Assembly (NCBI GenBank): GCA_012034865.1
Contig: JAAUOM010000042.1
Location: forward strand, 1 to 33,390
DNA from: Acaryochloris sp. CRU_2_0
GTDB taxonomy: Bacteria; Cyanobacteriota; Cyanobacteriia; Thermosynechococcales; Thermosynechococcaceae
Reading direction: 5' to 3'
Length of the DNA: 33,390 bases
Position numbers and translations under genes: made by a program. Positions 15,053-23,389 of the stretch are shown here, one piece after another (positions within the stretch are counted from its first letter, which is position 1; every line of letters begins with the position of its first letter). The notes beneath the pieces were generated by a model that searched no databases, was not told the origin of the DNA, and saw only the letters and a list, made by a program, of their open reading frames with translations.

Positions 15053-17438
15053 GTGACTCCCTCTCAGCTTCGCGGCATCTTGAAGCGAAAACGACACTCT
15101 CGTCTCAATCACCTATATGCTGCTTGCCCAACTGTTATTTACAGCATTCATCCAGACACTTATGATTTAACGGCGATTTCACAGAGTGTGGCTGGCTTGT
15201 TTGGTTATAGGGACTTGGAACTATTGGTGGTACCCAGCCGCTGGTTGTCCCTTATTCACCCTGAGGATCGGGTTCAGGTCTTAGAATGCTTAAGCCGGGG
15301 TACTTTAGAGACCCGTCAAGAATGCCAATATCGATTTAAGCATAAGCATTTGGGATATCGCTGGGTTCACAATATTTTTCAGCTCGTACCCCAACCCCAT
15401 GAACCTGGATTGGAGCTAATTGGTTGTTGGTTAGATCGCACTGAACATCAACAAAGTCAGATGGAACTGTACCATCGAGACACTTTATTGGCCGCTGTGG
15501 CCAAAGCAAGTCAACATCTGTTGACCCACACCCATTTTAATATGGCTGTCACCAAAGCCCTGGCCGTGGTGGGAAGTGCAGCCCGGGTGGATCGCATCTA
15601 TGTTTGTGAATTCAAATCTTCCTATCAAGAGGCCTCCCCAGTTTCCCATTTACGCTATGCTTGGGTGAAAAAAGCAGAGTTAAGCTCTAGTTGGCAGTTA
15701 CCCTGGTCTGTGCCACCAGACTTGCTCTCTCAACGAGAGTGGTATCAAGCTTTAGTGCGTCGGCAACCTTTTGCCCAATTGACAAAAAACTTTAGGGATC
15801 AAGAGCGATCGCACTTAATGGAAGCCGAAGTTGGCTCTGTTCTGTTACTTCCCATCGGCGTTGAAGAACAACTATGGGGATTTATGAGTATCGAGACCTG
15901 TCACCTGGAGCGACTGTGGTCTGCTCAGGACATCACCATTCTCATGACGTTAGTGGCTAACTTAAATGGAGCCTTAAAGCATTATCAAAAAGAAACCCAA
16001 CTCCTCCACCATGCCTTTCATGATCCGTTAACCGATCTTCCCAATCGCGCTTTATTCCTCAATCGGTTGCAACAGTCCCTCAAACAAACCGAACGCTATC
16101 CTGGTTTTCTGTTTGCCGTCCTGTTTTTAGATTTAGATCGCTTCAAGATTGTCAATGACAGTATGGGTCATGGCGTGGGGGATCAACTCCTGATGGCGAT
16201 CGCTGAGCGCTTATCGGCTTCTCTGCGGCCAGGGGATACGGCCTCTCGCTTAGGGGGAGATGAATTCGTGGTGCTGTTAAATGGCATTCAAAGCGTGCAA
16301 GATGCCACCACCGCCGCTGAGCGTCTCAGACAACAATTGACATTACCCTTTCACTTGGGAACTCGTGAAGTTTTTATTGATGTCAGCATTGGTATTACCT
16401 TGAGTAACTTTGGCTATCAGGATGCTGAACAGATCATGCAAGATGCGGATGTGGCGATGTACCAAGCCAAATCTGCGGGTAAGGGTTGCCACAAAGTGTT
16501 TAATATGGGTATGCAATCCCAGACCATGGCGCGATCGCAAATGGAAACTGAAATGCGACGAGCCATTGAAAGCCAAGCCTTTGAGCTTTATTATCAACCC
16601 ATTTTTGCCTGAGCACAGGCACCATTACCGCCTTTGAGGCCCTGATTCGCTGGTATGACAGTGATCATCAACTAATTGCCACCGCCGATTTAATTGATGT
16701 AGCCGAAGAGTCCGGAATGATTCAAGACTTGGGTCTGTCTGTTTTGCAACAAGCCTGTGAACAACTGCATCAGTGGCAGCAGTTGCCCCAGTATCAGTCT
16801 TTGCACATGAGTGTCAACCTCTCGGCCAAACAACTCTTCTATCAAGAGTTGGTGAGCAAAATTGATGATATTTTGGAAAAAGTAGGATTAATCCGGTTCA
16901 TCTGAAGCTGGAACTCACAGAAAGCACCATGATCCGCAAAGACTCAGGCACGATCTCCATCCTGTCGCAATTGCGAGATCTCGGTTTAGATCTGTATCTA
17001 GATGATTTTGGTGCAGGCTACTCCTCTTTGAGTTACTTGTACAGTCTACCGATTAGTGCCCTAAAGATTGATCGCTCCTTTATTCAACGGATTGATATGG
17101 GAGAGGAAGGTCAGGCAATTATTCGCTCAATTTTACTGCTGGCTCATAATCTTGGCTTAAAAGTTGTTGCCGAAGGCGTTGAGAATAAAACTCAACTGCA
17201 TTATCTACTCTCTTTAAACTGCGCCTATGGTCAAGGCTTCTTATTCTCTCCTCCTTTGACGGCTCAAGGGGCAACCTCTTTGTTGCGATCGCAGAAAATT
17301 TTAAATGCCAAGCTCTGCAAAGCCAGGAAATGTATGCCCCTTAATCTTCATAAATTCGAGCTTCTGGGGCACTGGGAAACTCCTCACAATATTTCTCAAA
17401 ATTACTTTTGGGCTTTTCCACAAAATCACTCTTCTTGA
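15053..17438 (+). pseudogene. PAS-GAF-GGDEF-EAL c-di-GMP enzyme with two frameshifts
   Basis: From GTG 15053 (AGGAG upstream), the first frame encodes a PAS domain (about 20-130), a GAF-like domain (130-310) and a diguanylate cyclase domain with intact GGDEF (about 401-405) and an RxxD inhibitory site five residues before it (RPGD). It ends at TGA 16610-16612 just after YYQPIF, at the beginning of the EAL domain. The EAL part continues in other frames: AFEALIRW, NLSAKQ, then after a second break near 16889-16892 LELTEST, DDFGAGYSSL, KIDRSFI and AEGVE. Adding one base at each break restores 795 residues, so both domains would be catalytic. As written, only the cyclase half is made. The last 98 bp overlap the CBS-CP12 gene antisense. 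Confidence 0.85.
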
Positions 17439-17795
17439 GAATGTCAGTGATGGAAATAATGCCTAAGAGGTGATCTGCAACCACAGGTGCGCGACGAATA
17501 CCCGTATTGGCAAACAAACGAGCCACATACTCAACCCCTAAATCAGGACTGACCACAATACAAGGCTTGGTCATAATTTCATAGACCTTCATTTTTTGGG
17601 ATCATAGCCAAAAGCAGCCACCTTATAGACAATATCGGTCTCACTCACCATCCCATAGGGATCGCCTGCATACCGAGGTTTGACAATTAATGCCCGGATA
17701 TTTTTATCCTTCATCAGGGCAACCGCCTCAGCAACCGTCGCTGATCCAGTAATGGCAACCACCGCTTGCGTCATGATTTCTTCTGCTCTCATCAT
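17341..17795 (-). pseudogene. CBS-CP12 fusion split by one frameshift, CP12 part shortened
   Basis: Part one, from ATG 17795 (MMRAEEIMTQAVVAITGSAT), holds the first CBS motif and ends DPKK at TGA 17591-17589. Part two starts at ATG 17592 (MKVYEIMTKPCIVV), holds the second CBS motif and ends with a CP12-like tail, EKYCEEFPSAPEARIYED. Seven instead of six A in the run at 17592-17597 would give one 151-residue protein (DPKKMKVYEIM), as in cyanobacterial CBS-CP12 fusions. CP12 modules regulate Calvin-cycle enzymes, and CBS pairs bind adenine nucleotides. Only about 20 residues of the usual 70-residue CP12 module remain, and the last cysteine of its pair is replaced. The ATGA overlap could still allow coupled translation of two half-proteins. 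Confidence 0.75.
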
Positions 17796-17944
17796 AGCTT
17801 TAGGCTCCTCATAAATTGAGATTGGATAGGGGCATCATCACACACAAGCCGCTCAAAGTTTAGCTCAAAAGGGATGCCAAGCGGGTTAAGCGAGAGATGA
17901 ATGTGCCTAACTCCCTGCCTGGAGAAGGTTGGTTAAACCGATGC

Positions 17945-18265
17945 TTAAAGATGCTGATCGAGCACAGTAGTGAACTTTGTGTAGGGATGAATGCCCACTA
18001 AGGTTTCCACTAGCTCTCCTGACTTAAAGACCAAAACAGCAGGAATGCTGCGAATCCCCAATTGCTTCGCCACGGTTTTATTGTGATCAATATCGACCTT
18101 GGCAACTTTAGCTCGTCCTTGATAGTCTGCTGCCAGTTGTTCCAGCAAAGGGCTTATTTTTTTGCAGGGACCGCACCAAGTAGCGGTAAAATCAATGACA
18201 GCAACCGTGTCGTCACTGATCCACTGTTCAAATTCACTGTCTTGGATATAAGGGATAGAACTCAT
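17945..18265 (-). CDS. trxA: thioredoxin
   Basis: This 106-residue redox protein has the active site WCGPC at residues 30-34 and the cis-proline segment RSIPAVLVF. The length is standard and there is no signal peptide, so it acts in the cytoplasm as a disulfide reductase. It is a single gene, 150 bp from the CBS-CP12 gene on the same strand. Cyanobacteria have several thioredoxins, and I cannot assign the m, x or y class with confidence. Confidence 0.9.
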   Translation of the reverse strand: MSSIPYIQDSEFEQWISDDTVAVIDFTATWCGPCKKISPLLEQLAADYQGRAKVAKVDIDHNKTVAKQLGIRSIPAVLVFKSGELVETLVGIHPYTKFTTVLDQHL

Positions 18266-18379
18266 GAGTGCTCAGGGGTAGAGTAAAGCCTTTTCTCGAC
18301 CGATCAAGATAAAATCTCAAAGCAGATCAAGTTGGAGGGTCAAACGTTTGACAGCGATCAACAGAACTACCCCAACAGG

Positions 18380-18406
18380 ATGTAGTAATGGCAACCATTA
18401 CTACAT
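18380..18406. repeat. perfect hairpin, 12-bp stem, 3-base loop
   Basis: ATGTAGTAATGG, loop CAA, then the exact reverse complement. No T-run follows on either strand, so it is not a typical terminator. It lies upstream of both divergent genes. Confidence 0.75.
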
Positions 18407-18636
18407 GCCGCCGAGAATAGGTCGAGCGATTTGCACCTAGGAGATGGTTATTGCTCAAAATTGGAACTAACTGCGCCTAAACGGCTATTGAAGGGAAATG
18501 GCCTTCAACTTAAATTAAGCGGATGAAGATTGCCAGCATGTTCAGCTCAAAACTGTAGGAATATTTAAGTCTAGGAACAGTCCAAAACCGAATTTCTTGA
18601 CAGCCTTTTACTGACAATGTTTCTAGCAAGCTACCC

Positions 18637-18720
18637 GTAACATTCCTCTACTATACCTGCTTAAGGGGTAGGTAGGCTGCCTTGTATAGTAGAGATGCAA
18701 AAGATTTGTAACATTTCTCT
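18637..18720. repeat. hairpin between short direct repeats upstream of the recombinase-domain gene
   Basis: An 11-bp stem (CTCTACTATAC at 18646-18656, inverse at 18684-18694) has a 27-base loop. A 13-base direct repeat, GTAACATTCCTCT at 18637-18649 and GTAACATTTCTCT at 18708-18720 (one mismatch), brackets it. It ends 21 bp before the next start codon, so it may be a leader structure or a tiny inserted element. Confidence 0.6.
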
Positions 18721-18741
18721 TTCACAACTCACTGAATTCTG

Positions 18742-19083
18742 ATGGCTGCTGAACAATGGGATGTCAATGAGGTGAGTCAACGTCTGAACGAAGGACGACT
18801 GGCGAAGGCTGCCCAAGGGGGCTACGTTGGCTATGGATCCCCCCCCTTTGGCCAAACCGCCTACAAAGGAGAATTGGTTGATAATCCCCATGAAAAGCAG
18901 ATCATTGAATTGATTCGCCGTCATCATAAATCGGGTAAATCCCTGCAACAGATTGCCGATTGGCTCAATCAACAAGGGTATCAGACCAAGCGAGGCTACC
19001 AATGGCAGCGGATTTCTGTCAAACGAGTTTTAGATCGCCTGTATGGCAAATCCACCCGTATTTCTGGTGAAACAAGGTCTTAG
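18742..19083 (+). CDS. stand-alone recombinase-domain protein (serine recombinase C-terminal type)
   Basis: This 113-residue protein matches only the 'Recombinase' domain that follows the catalytic domain in large serine recombinases. It shows GGYVGYGSPPFGQTAYKGEL, then DNPHEKQIIELIRRHH, SLQQIADWLNQQGYQTKRG and WQRISVKRVLDRLYGK. There is no resolvase catalytic domain upstream, so it can bind DNA but should not recombine it. It could be a remnant or a domesticated DNA-binding protein. The complete domain and clean frame favour a kept gene. It is followed on the same strand by the CBS gene. Confidence 0.7.
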   Translation: MAAEQWDVNEVSQRLNEGRLAKAAQGGYVGYGSPPFGQTAYKGELVDNPHEKQIIELIRRHHKSGKSLQQIADWLNQQGYQTKRGYQWQRISVKRVLDRLYGKSTRISGETRS

Positions 19084-19177
19084 CAATCAGAGTGAAGCTA
19101 GCAGGGCAAAGGTTTTTGATTGCCCTCAGCCGCTGCTCATCATTATCCCTGTGCTTCCCAACAAGGTAAATCTCCTC

Positions 19178-20179
19178 ATGCAGCAAGATGATCCGATGAT
19201 ATGTACGCCCAATTTAGCAGATGCCATCAATTACCATCCTCTGATTGTGTCTCCAGAGACACCTTTGTTGGATGTGATTGCTCGTATGAGCCAGACCCTT
19301 TTTAGTACCTGTACTTTGGAGAGTGCCCCGCATTCTTCAGCAGAGAAGAGTGTTGCACTGCCGTATTCAGAAGAAAAAACGGTTCTGCCCCGTCCGACTT
19401 GTGCCTTAATTCTGGAAGGGCAGGAGATTTTGGGGATTATCACCGAACGAGATATTGTTCGGGTGGCAGCAGCGGGTATGAACTGTGACCAAGTTGTCGC
19501 TGCTGATGTGATGGTTTATCCCGTTAAAACCTTGCCCTTAGATGATTGTAAAGATATCTTTGCGGTGTTGTTTCTATTTCGACGGTATCAAATCCGCCAC
19601 TTGCCGATTATGGATGCTCAAAATCGACTGGTTGGGATTGCCGAACCTAGTGGCTTACGGAAAGTGCTCAAGCCGGCCAATCTTCTGAAATGGCGGCGCG
19701 TGTCTGAGGTGATGACAACTACGGTGATTCATGCCCCCCTGACTGCTTCTGTGTTGAGTCTGGCTCAGTTAATGGTTGAGCATCGGGTGAGTTGTGTGGT
19801 TATAGTCGAATCGGCTCTAGAGGAAGGTCTTAAACCTGTGGGTATTGTCACAGAGCGAGATATTGTCCAGTTTCAGGCCATGCAGTTTGATATTAGTAAA
19901 ATCACGGCTGAGCGGGTGATGAGTTCTCCTTTATTTTTGCTCAGTCCTCAAGATTCACTGTGGGCGGCGCATCTTGAGATGCAGCAACGGCGAGTGCGGC
20001 GGTTGGTGGTGTCTTGGAATTGGGGTCAGGGTTTGGGAATTGTCACCCAAACGAGCCTTTTAAAGGTGTTTGATCCCTTGGAAATGTATAGCATTATTGA
20101 AACGCTCCAACAAACCATTCAGCAGTTGGAGGCGGAGAAATCGGTTGGCTGGCGGCGGACGAATGCTGAAGTTGGCTAA
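19178..20179 (+). CDS. protein with tandem CBS domains
   Basis: The preferred start is ATG 19178, with AAGGT ten bases upstream. The frame is open to 19043, but that extension overlaps the previous gene. The 333 residues hold two pairs of CBS motifs: ADAINYHPLIVSPETPLLDV with GIITERDIVRVAA, AADVMVYPVKTLPLDDCKD with GIAEPSGLRKVL, VSEVMTTTVIHAPLTASVL with GIVTERDIVQF, and a final AERVMSSPLFLLSPQDSLW with GIVTQTSLLKVF. A short coiled coil ends the protein (IIETLQQTIQQLEAEKS). In cyanobacteria such modules often start sensor kinases. No kinase follows here, so it may act as a separate ligand sensor. Confidence 0.78.
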   Translation: MQQDDPMICTPNLADAINYHPLIVSPETPLLDVIARMSQTLFSTCTLESAPHSSAEKSVALPYSEEKTVLPRPTCALILEGQEILGIITERDIVRVAAAGMNCDQVVAADVMVYPVKTLPLDDCKDIFAVLFLFRRYQIRHLPIMDAQNRLVGIAEPSGLRKVLKPANLLKWRRVSEVMTTTVIHAPLTASVLSLAQLMVEHRVSCVVIVESALEEGLKPVGIVTERDIVQFQAMQFDISKITAERVMSSPLFLLSPQDSLWAAHLEMQQRRVRRLVVSWNWGQGLGIVTQTSLLKVFDPLEMYSIIETLQQTIQQLEAEKSVGWRRTNAEVG

Positions 20180-20267
20180 AAGGAATTCAGATGCAGGAAT
20201 CTTGATTTTGAACAGATTGAGTGAGAGTCTTGAGAGCGAGGGTATTTTTGCTGCTTAGGTTGAAGGT

Positions 20268-20594
20268 ATGGCTGCTGATGGGAACTATATTGTCGTGATG
20301 GTCACCGCTGCTTCCGAGGATGAGGCGGTTGCGATCGCCAACCACCTTGTCTATCATCACTTAGCCGCCTGTGTCAGCCTATTTCCAATCTCTTCTACCT
20401 ATATTTGGAACAATCAGATTTGTCAGGAGCAAGAATGGCAATTGATCATCAAAACCCAGCAACAGCAATTTTCTCCGTTAGAAACAGCCGTGCGTGAACT
20501 TCATTCCTATGCTATCCCGGAAGTGATTGCTGTGCCTGTAATTGCTGGGTCACTTCCCTATCTAAACTGGATATCAACTCAAGTTAATGAGTAA
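20268..20594 (+). CDS. cutA: CutA1-like divalent cation tolerance protein
   Basis: This 108-residue cytoplasmic protein is of the CutA family, which forms ferredoxin-like trimers. Family features are VMVTAASEDEAVAIANHLV at the start, AACVSLFPISSTYIWNNQI in the middle, and EWQLIIKTQ followed by HSYAIPEVIAVPV. It was named for copper tolerance in E. coli, but its true role is unsettled. ATG 20268 follows GAAGGT. The end overlaps the possible start of the next gene by eight bases. Confidence 0.88.
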   Translation: MAADGNYIVVMVTAASEDEAVAIANHLVYHHLAACVSLFPISSTYIWNNQICQEQEWQLIIKTQQQQFSPLETAVRELHSYAIPEVIAVPVIAGSLPYLNWISTQVNE

Positions 20595-20619
20595 GGGTTT
20601 GTCCTTAGGTTTTTTTCTG

Positions 20620-20952
20620 ATGCAGAACACACGCTTAAATACCTTGGTTTCCACGATTGGCCAGCAAATCCGCCAAGAGCTACGCAATCCCTGGCGTCGC
20701 ATTGCGGTGTTGGTGATTGCGCTGCTATTTGGAATTTACGCAGGGATTTCTTTTGCTGCGATCGCAGGTCAGTTGGCCTACATCGATATCATTGGTGCGG
20801 GCTTGGTCTTACTGTTGACAGAGCTGGTGAGTTGGATTTTTTACCGGAATTGGGGCAATGCTCACAAAGCCCTGTGGGCAGAAGCCCTAAATGCCTTTAA
20901 GCTCGGTCTCATTTATGGTTTATTTTTGATTGCCTTTATGTTGGGTAGCTAG
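20620..20952 (+). CDS. ycf20: Ycf20-like / DUF565 membrane protein
   Basis: From ATG 20620 the 110-residue product starts MQNTRLNTLVSTIGQQIRQE and contains RNPWRRIAVLVIALLFGIYA, the signature of Ycf20/DUF565. Two or three membrane segments are visible. The family is found in cyanobacteria and plastids, and a link to non-photochemical quenching is reported for plants and algae. The frame opens at ATG 20587, overlapping cutA, but homologous proteins begin at the later methionine. Translational coupling to cutA is possible. Confidence 0.78.
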   Translation: MQNTRLNTLVSTIGQQIRQELRNPWRRIAVLVIALLFGIYAGISFAAIAGQLAYIDIIGAGLVLLLTELVSWIFYRNWGNAHKALWAEALNAFKLGLIYGLFLIAFMLGS

Positions 20953-21007
20953 CAAAATCTGTTAAGACCTATCAACGCAACCCTGGATAGGAAAAGTTGA
21001 GCAACAG

Positions 21008-21220
21008 CTAAATTTCAGTGAGCTTGGCAATATCCAGGGGTCTGGCGAAATAGTCGATATTTTGGCAGAGCATTTCAATCAATCCCTGGTCATCCGTTAC
21101 ATTTGCTTTAGTACAGTGGGTAAAGAAAGCAAACCCCAGCGTATCAACAGCGAGATGTCGTTTGATGCCATTGGTTGCTTTGTACTTAGTTTGGACTAAA
21201 AGATGGAGAAAGGCAGTCAA
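21008..21220 (-). mobile_element. IS5-type transposase fragment
   Basis: The frame encodes YKATNGIKRHLAVDTLGFAF, FTHCTKANVTDDQGLIEML and then DIAKLTEI before a stop. This is the middle (DDE core) part of an IS5-like transposase, lacking the N-terminal and C-terminal thirds. It is a dead remnant. It differs from the IS5-type copy at the right edge of the window. Confidence 0.75.
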
Positions 21221-21274
21221 TGAAGTTTACCGACTGCCATAAAGTCAATGAAGCCCTTAATCATCATTGACCCT

Positions 21275-21544
21275 ATGCTCTTCGAGCAACTGCGCTAATT
21301 TCGCCAAACCCTGTATGAGAGCTTTGGCAAAGCCAAGGATGCCCTATTTGAGCTGATGAATGCGGTACTGTGTAGCCCAAGCATTCCGTCCTCCAACTCG
21401 AAGCCCACAAGCAAGCCTTTGAATCTGCCCCAAGTGTCATCTGGCTCAGTGATGGAGGGCGGGGCTTTTGGCGAGTTTATCGCACCTTCCGGGAGTAAAT
21501 TGCCTGTCGAGTTAGTCAGAGCTTATCTAGCTGTATACTTCTGA
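21275..21544 (+). pseudogene. degraded gene, probably a transposase remnant
   Basis: From ATG 21275 the frame reads MLFEQLR, a TAA stop at 21296-21298, then FRQTLYESFGKAKDALFELM and a tail ending LPVELVRAYLAVYF. The in-frame stop and the abrupt change after NAVLCSPSIPS point to a broken gene. I think it is the N-terminal piece of a transposase, but I cannot name the IS family. The following 260 bp (21545-21804) show nothing I can support. Confidence 0.4.
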
Positions 21545-21804
21545 GGACTTAGGATGCCAGCAGCCAGAGTGAAACTAGGGTAGGGTGATGCTTGTGGGGA
21601 TATCCGTGTATGCCTACCGTAGAACGGGCTCTTGCCTTTGTCAGAATATGCCAAATGCTCGCCAATGGGGATCAACCTATTTACATATTCCGGTACAACC
21701 AGAACACTAAGATAGTATTTATCCTTGCTGGTGTGACTAAGAGCATAGAGGTTCTAATTTTTTCCGAATAGTTCACGAAAAATGCTTTTCTGGGACGGGG
21801 AATT

Positions 21805-22068
21805 ATGAGTAAGACTGCGATCGGGTTTGGATCAGGTAACTTAGATTTACCAAAAATTTTGCGAAGGGGTCCTGAAGTCTGGAATCAGTGGCGAAAGAAG
21901 AATCCTGATACAAAGATAGACCTCAGCGATGCCAACCTCAGCGATGCTGAAAAATTTTCGTCTAAGCAAATCAAATCAGCCAACAACTGGGAGAGTGCTA
22001 CATATAATGACAAGCGATTGGATGACCCTGAAGTTAGTAAACAGCTTGGATTAGATACTTTGAAGTGA
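21805..22068 (+). CDS. shortened pentapeptide-repeat protein
   Basis: The 87 residues join a typical N-terminus of pentapeptide-repeat proteins (GPEVWNQWRKKNPDTKIDLS, then DANLSDA) to a typical C-terminal cap (SKQIKSANNWESATYNDKRL). Only about two pentapeptides (DLSDA NLSDA) remain between them, so most of the repeat helix has been lost by internal deletion. The stop codon TGA (22066-22068) is the first triplet of the insertion-sequence end that follows. The function is unknown and it may be non-functional. Confidence 0.6.
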   Translation: MSKTAIGFGSGNLDLPKILRRGPEVWNQWRKKNPDTKIDLSDANLSDAEKFSSKQIKSANNWESATYNDKRLDDPEVSKQLGLDTLK

Positions 22069-22308
22069 ACCCCAAAAATTGGACAGTAGGCAAAGAGAGT
22101 AAGCTGAAGTCCAGGAGGAACTGGAGTCATGGCAAAAAAGCCTAGAAGTTATAGCAACGAGTTCAAAGCCAAAGTGGTACTGGAAGTAGTCAGTGGTCAG
22201 CCGACACCGAGCGAAGCCTGTCGAGTCCACAAAGTTCATATGTTGGTGCTCAGCCGCTGGAGGAGTGAATTTCTCAAACAGGCTCTTAGCTCACCGAGAG
22301 GAGGATGA
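22066..22308 (+). mobile_element. IS3-type remnant: left end and truncated orfA
   Basis: The end sequence TGAACCCCAAAAATTGGACA resembles the terminal inverted repeat of IS3-family elements. From ATG 22129 (GGAGGAACT nearby) the frame gives MAKKPRSYSNEFKAKVVLEV, then PTPSEACRVHKVHMLVLSRW, an OrfA helix-turn-helix. It stops at 22308 after 59 residues. OrfB and the right end are missing. Confidence 0.75.
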
Positions 22309-22636
22309 CGCGATTGAGGCTTTGATTAGAAGGGGAAATTCTAATAGTCCCACCTATCCATTTTCTCAAACTGATGAGGACTTAAGAGAGATGGGTGAAA
22401 TTCTTAAGAGAAAGCTAGGGAGCAGTGGCAGCACGATTTAGCAATTAGATATGGTTCTAGGCAAAGCCCTTGTTGAGAACGGGGTACACCTCACATAAAG
22501 CTGCAACAGCAATTGACAATAATTGTAGAAAGCTTTGCAGAAAGGCTGATCCTGAGCTTGATCTGCTTGCTTAACATCTAAACTATTATTAGGTAAGCGT
22601 ACAAAAACAAGCGCATTAAAATCTTCCTTCTCCTTT
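22309..22636. other. region after the IS remnant, no supported gene
   Basis: On the plus strand a frame ending at TAG 22439-22441 reads AIEALIRRGNSNSPTYPFSQ and TDEDLREMGEILKRKLGSSG. It looks like the true C-terminus of a protein whose start was removed by the IS insertion. A minus-strand frame (22656-22438, beginning MAELWGIKEKEDFNALVFVR) could encode 72 residues but overlaps the next gene. I recognise neither. Confidence 0.4.
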
Positions 22637-23338
22637 ATGCCCCACAGCTCTGCCATCCCTTACCCCTGGATCCCATCGTCCCTCAAGGTAGTGTTGCGGT
22701 TTTTATCTTCCCCATCCCTAGCAGTGATTTTGCTCGTGGGTGTGATGGGTACTGTGGCTCAGACTCCCGCTTGGGGTCAAACCCTACGGGAGAAAGTGAC
22801 CTTTGCCAATACTGATATCAACGCTTTTTGGGCGCAGACCTTTCGCAGTATAGGTCGGAAATGGTATAGTCCTAGATCATATACCTACTTTAAAGTGATT
22901 AAGACGGCCTGTGGTGTTTCTGGCCCATTTAACGCCCTTTATTGCCCCCGTGATCATGGTATTTATCTGAATATTCCGTTTTTAGTGAGAGCCGATCAGC
23001 GCTGGGGAGACTTTGCCGCTATCACGATCATGGCTCATGAATACGGCCATGCCGTTCAACGCCAATTAGGGCTGAGTCGTCTCAATCGCTATCTCTATCA
23101 AGAAGAGCTACAAGCCGATTGCTTTGCTGGCGTCTATGCCCAGTATGCCAGTCGCAAAGGCTTACTGGATGCCAATGATGCCCGCGAAGGCTACTATCAG
23201 TCCTACTCAAGTGGCGTTGCCCAGTTTAATCCCAATACCCATGGGACGCGTGAGCAACGGGCTGAAGCCTTTCGACTAGGCTATAGCAGTGGTTTTAAGA
23301 GTTGCTTAAAATATACTGTGCTTAAATTCCGGCGTTGA
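22637..23338 (+). CDS. secreted or periplasmic neutral zinc metallopeptidase (YpfJ-like)
   Basis: The 233 residues begin with a signal-like stretch (SPSLAVILLVGVMGTVAQTP, then AWGQ). The zinc site HEYGH is at about residue 134 (IMAHEYGHAVQRQLGL). A second conserved block, QEELQADCFAGVYAQY, supplies the third ligand, and HGTREQRAEAFRLGYSSGF ends the domain as in the putative neutral zinc metallopeptidase family (PF04228). The substrate is unknown. There is no clear ribosome binding site at ATG 22637, so the start is less certain. It lies directly before larB. Confidence 0.8.
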   Translation: MPHSSAIPYPWIPSSLKVVLRFLSSPSLAVILLVGVMGTVAQTPAWGQTLREKVTFANTDINAFWAQTFRSIGRKWYSPRSYTYFKVIKTACGVSGPFNALYCPRDHGIYLNIPFLVRADQRWGDFAAITIMAHEYGHAVQRQLGLSRLNRYLYQEELQADCFAGVYAQYASRKGLLDANDAREGYYQSYSSGVAQFNPNTHGTREQRAEAFRLGYSSGFKSCLKYTVLKFRR

Positions 23339-23389
23339 TTGATTCCCTGGGGCTGTTTGCTCCTCCTGTTCCTCTTTAAGTTTGATCTC

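Larger units (their letters stand above)
18266..18741. other. intergenic region with two hairpins
   Basis: This 476-bp gap between divergent genes has no coding potential that I can support. It holds two inverted repeats, listed separately, and a TTGACA box at 18597-18602 without a clear -10 partner. Confidence 0.5.

Noticed and set aside
17589-17597. Programmed ribosomal frameshift at the A-run of CBS-CP12
   Set aside because: The run is suggestive, but no downstream pseudoknot or stem is evident. A missing base is the simpler explanation.
22438-22656. 72-residue minus-strand frame
   Set aside because: It overlaps the metallopeptidase start and has no family I recognise. It is mentioned under the intergenic entry but not called.
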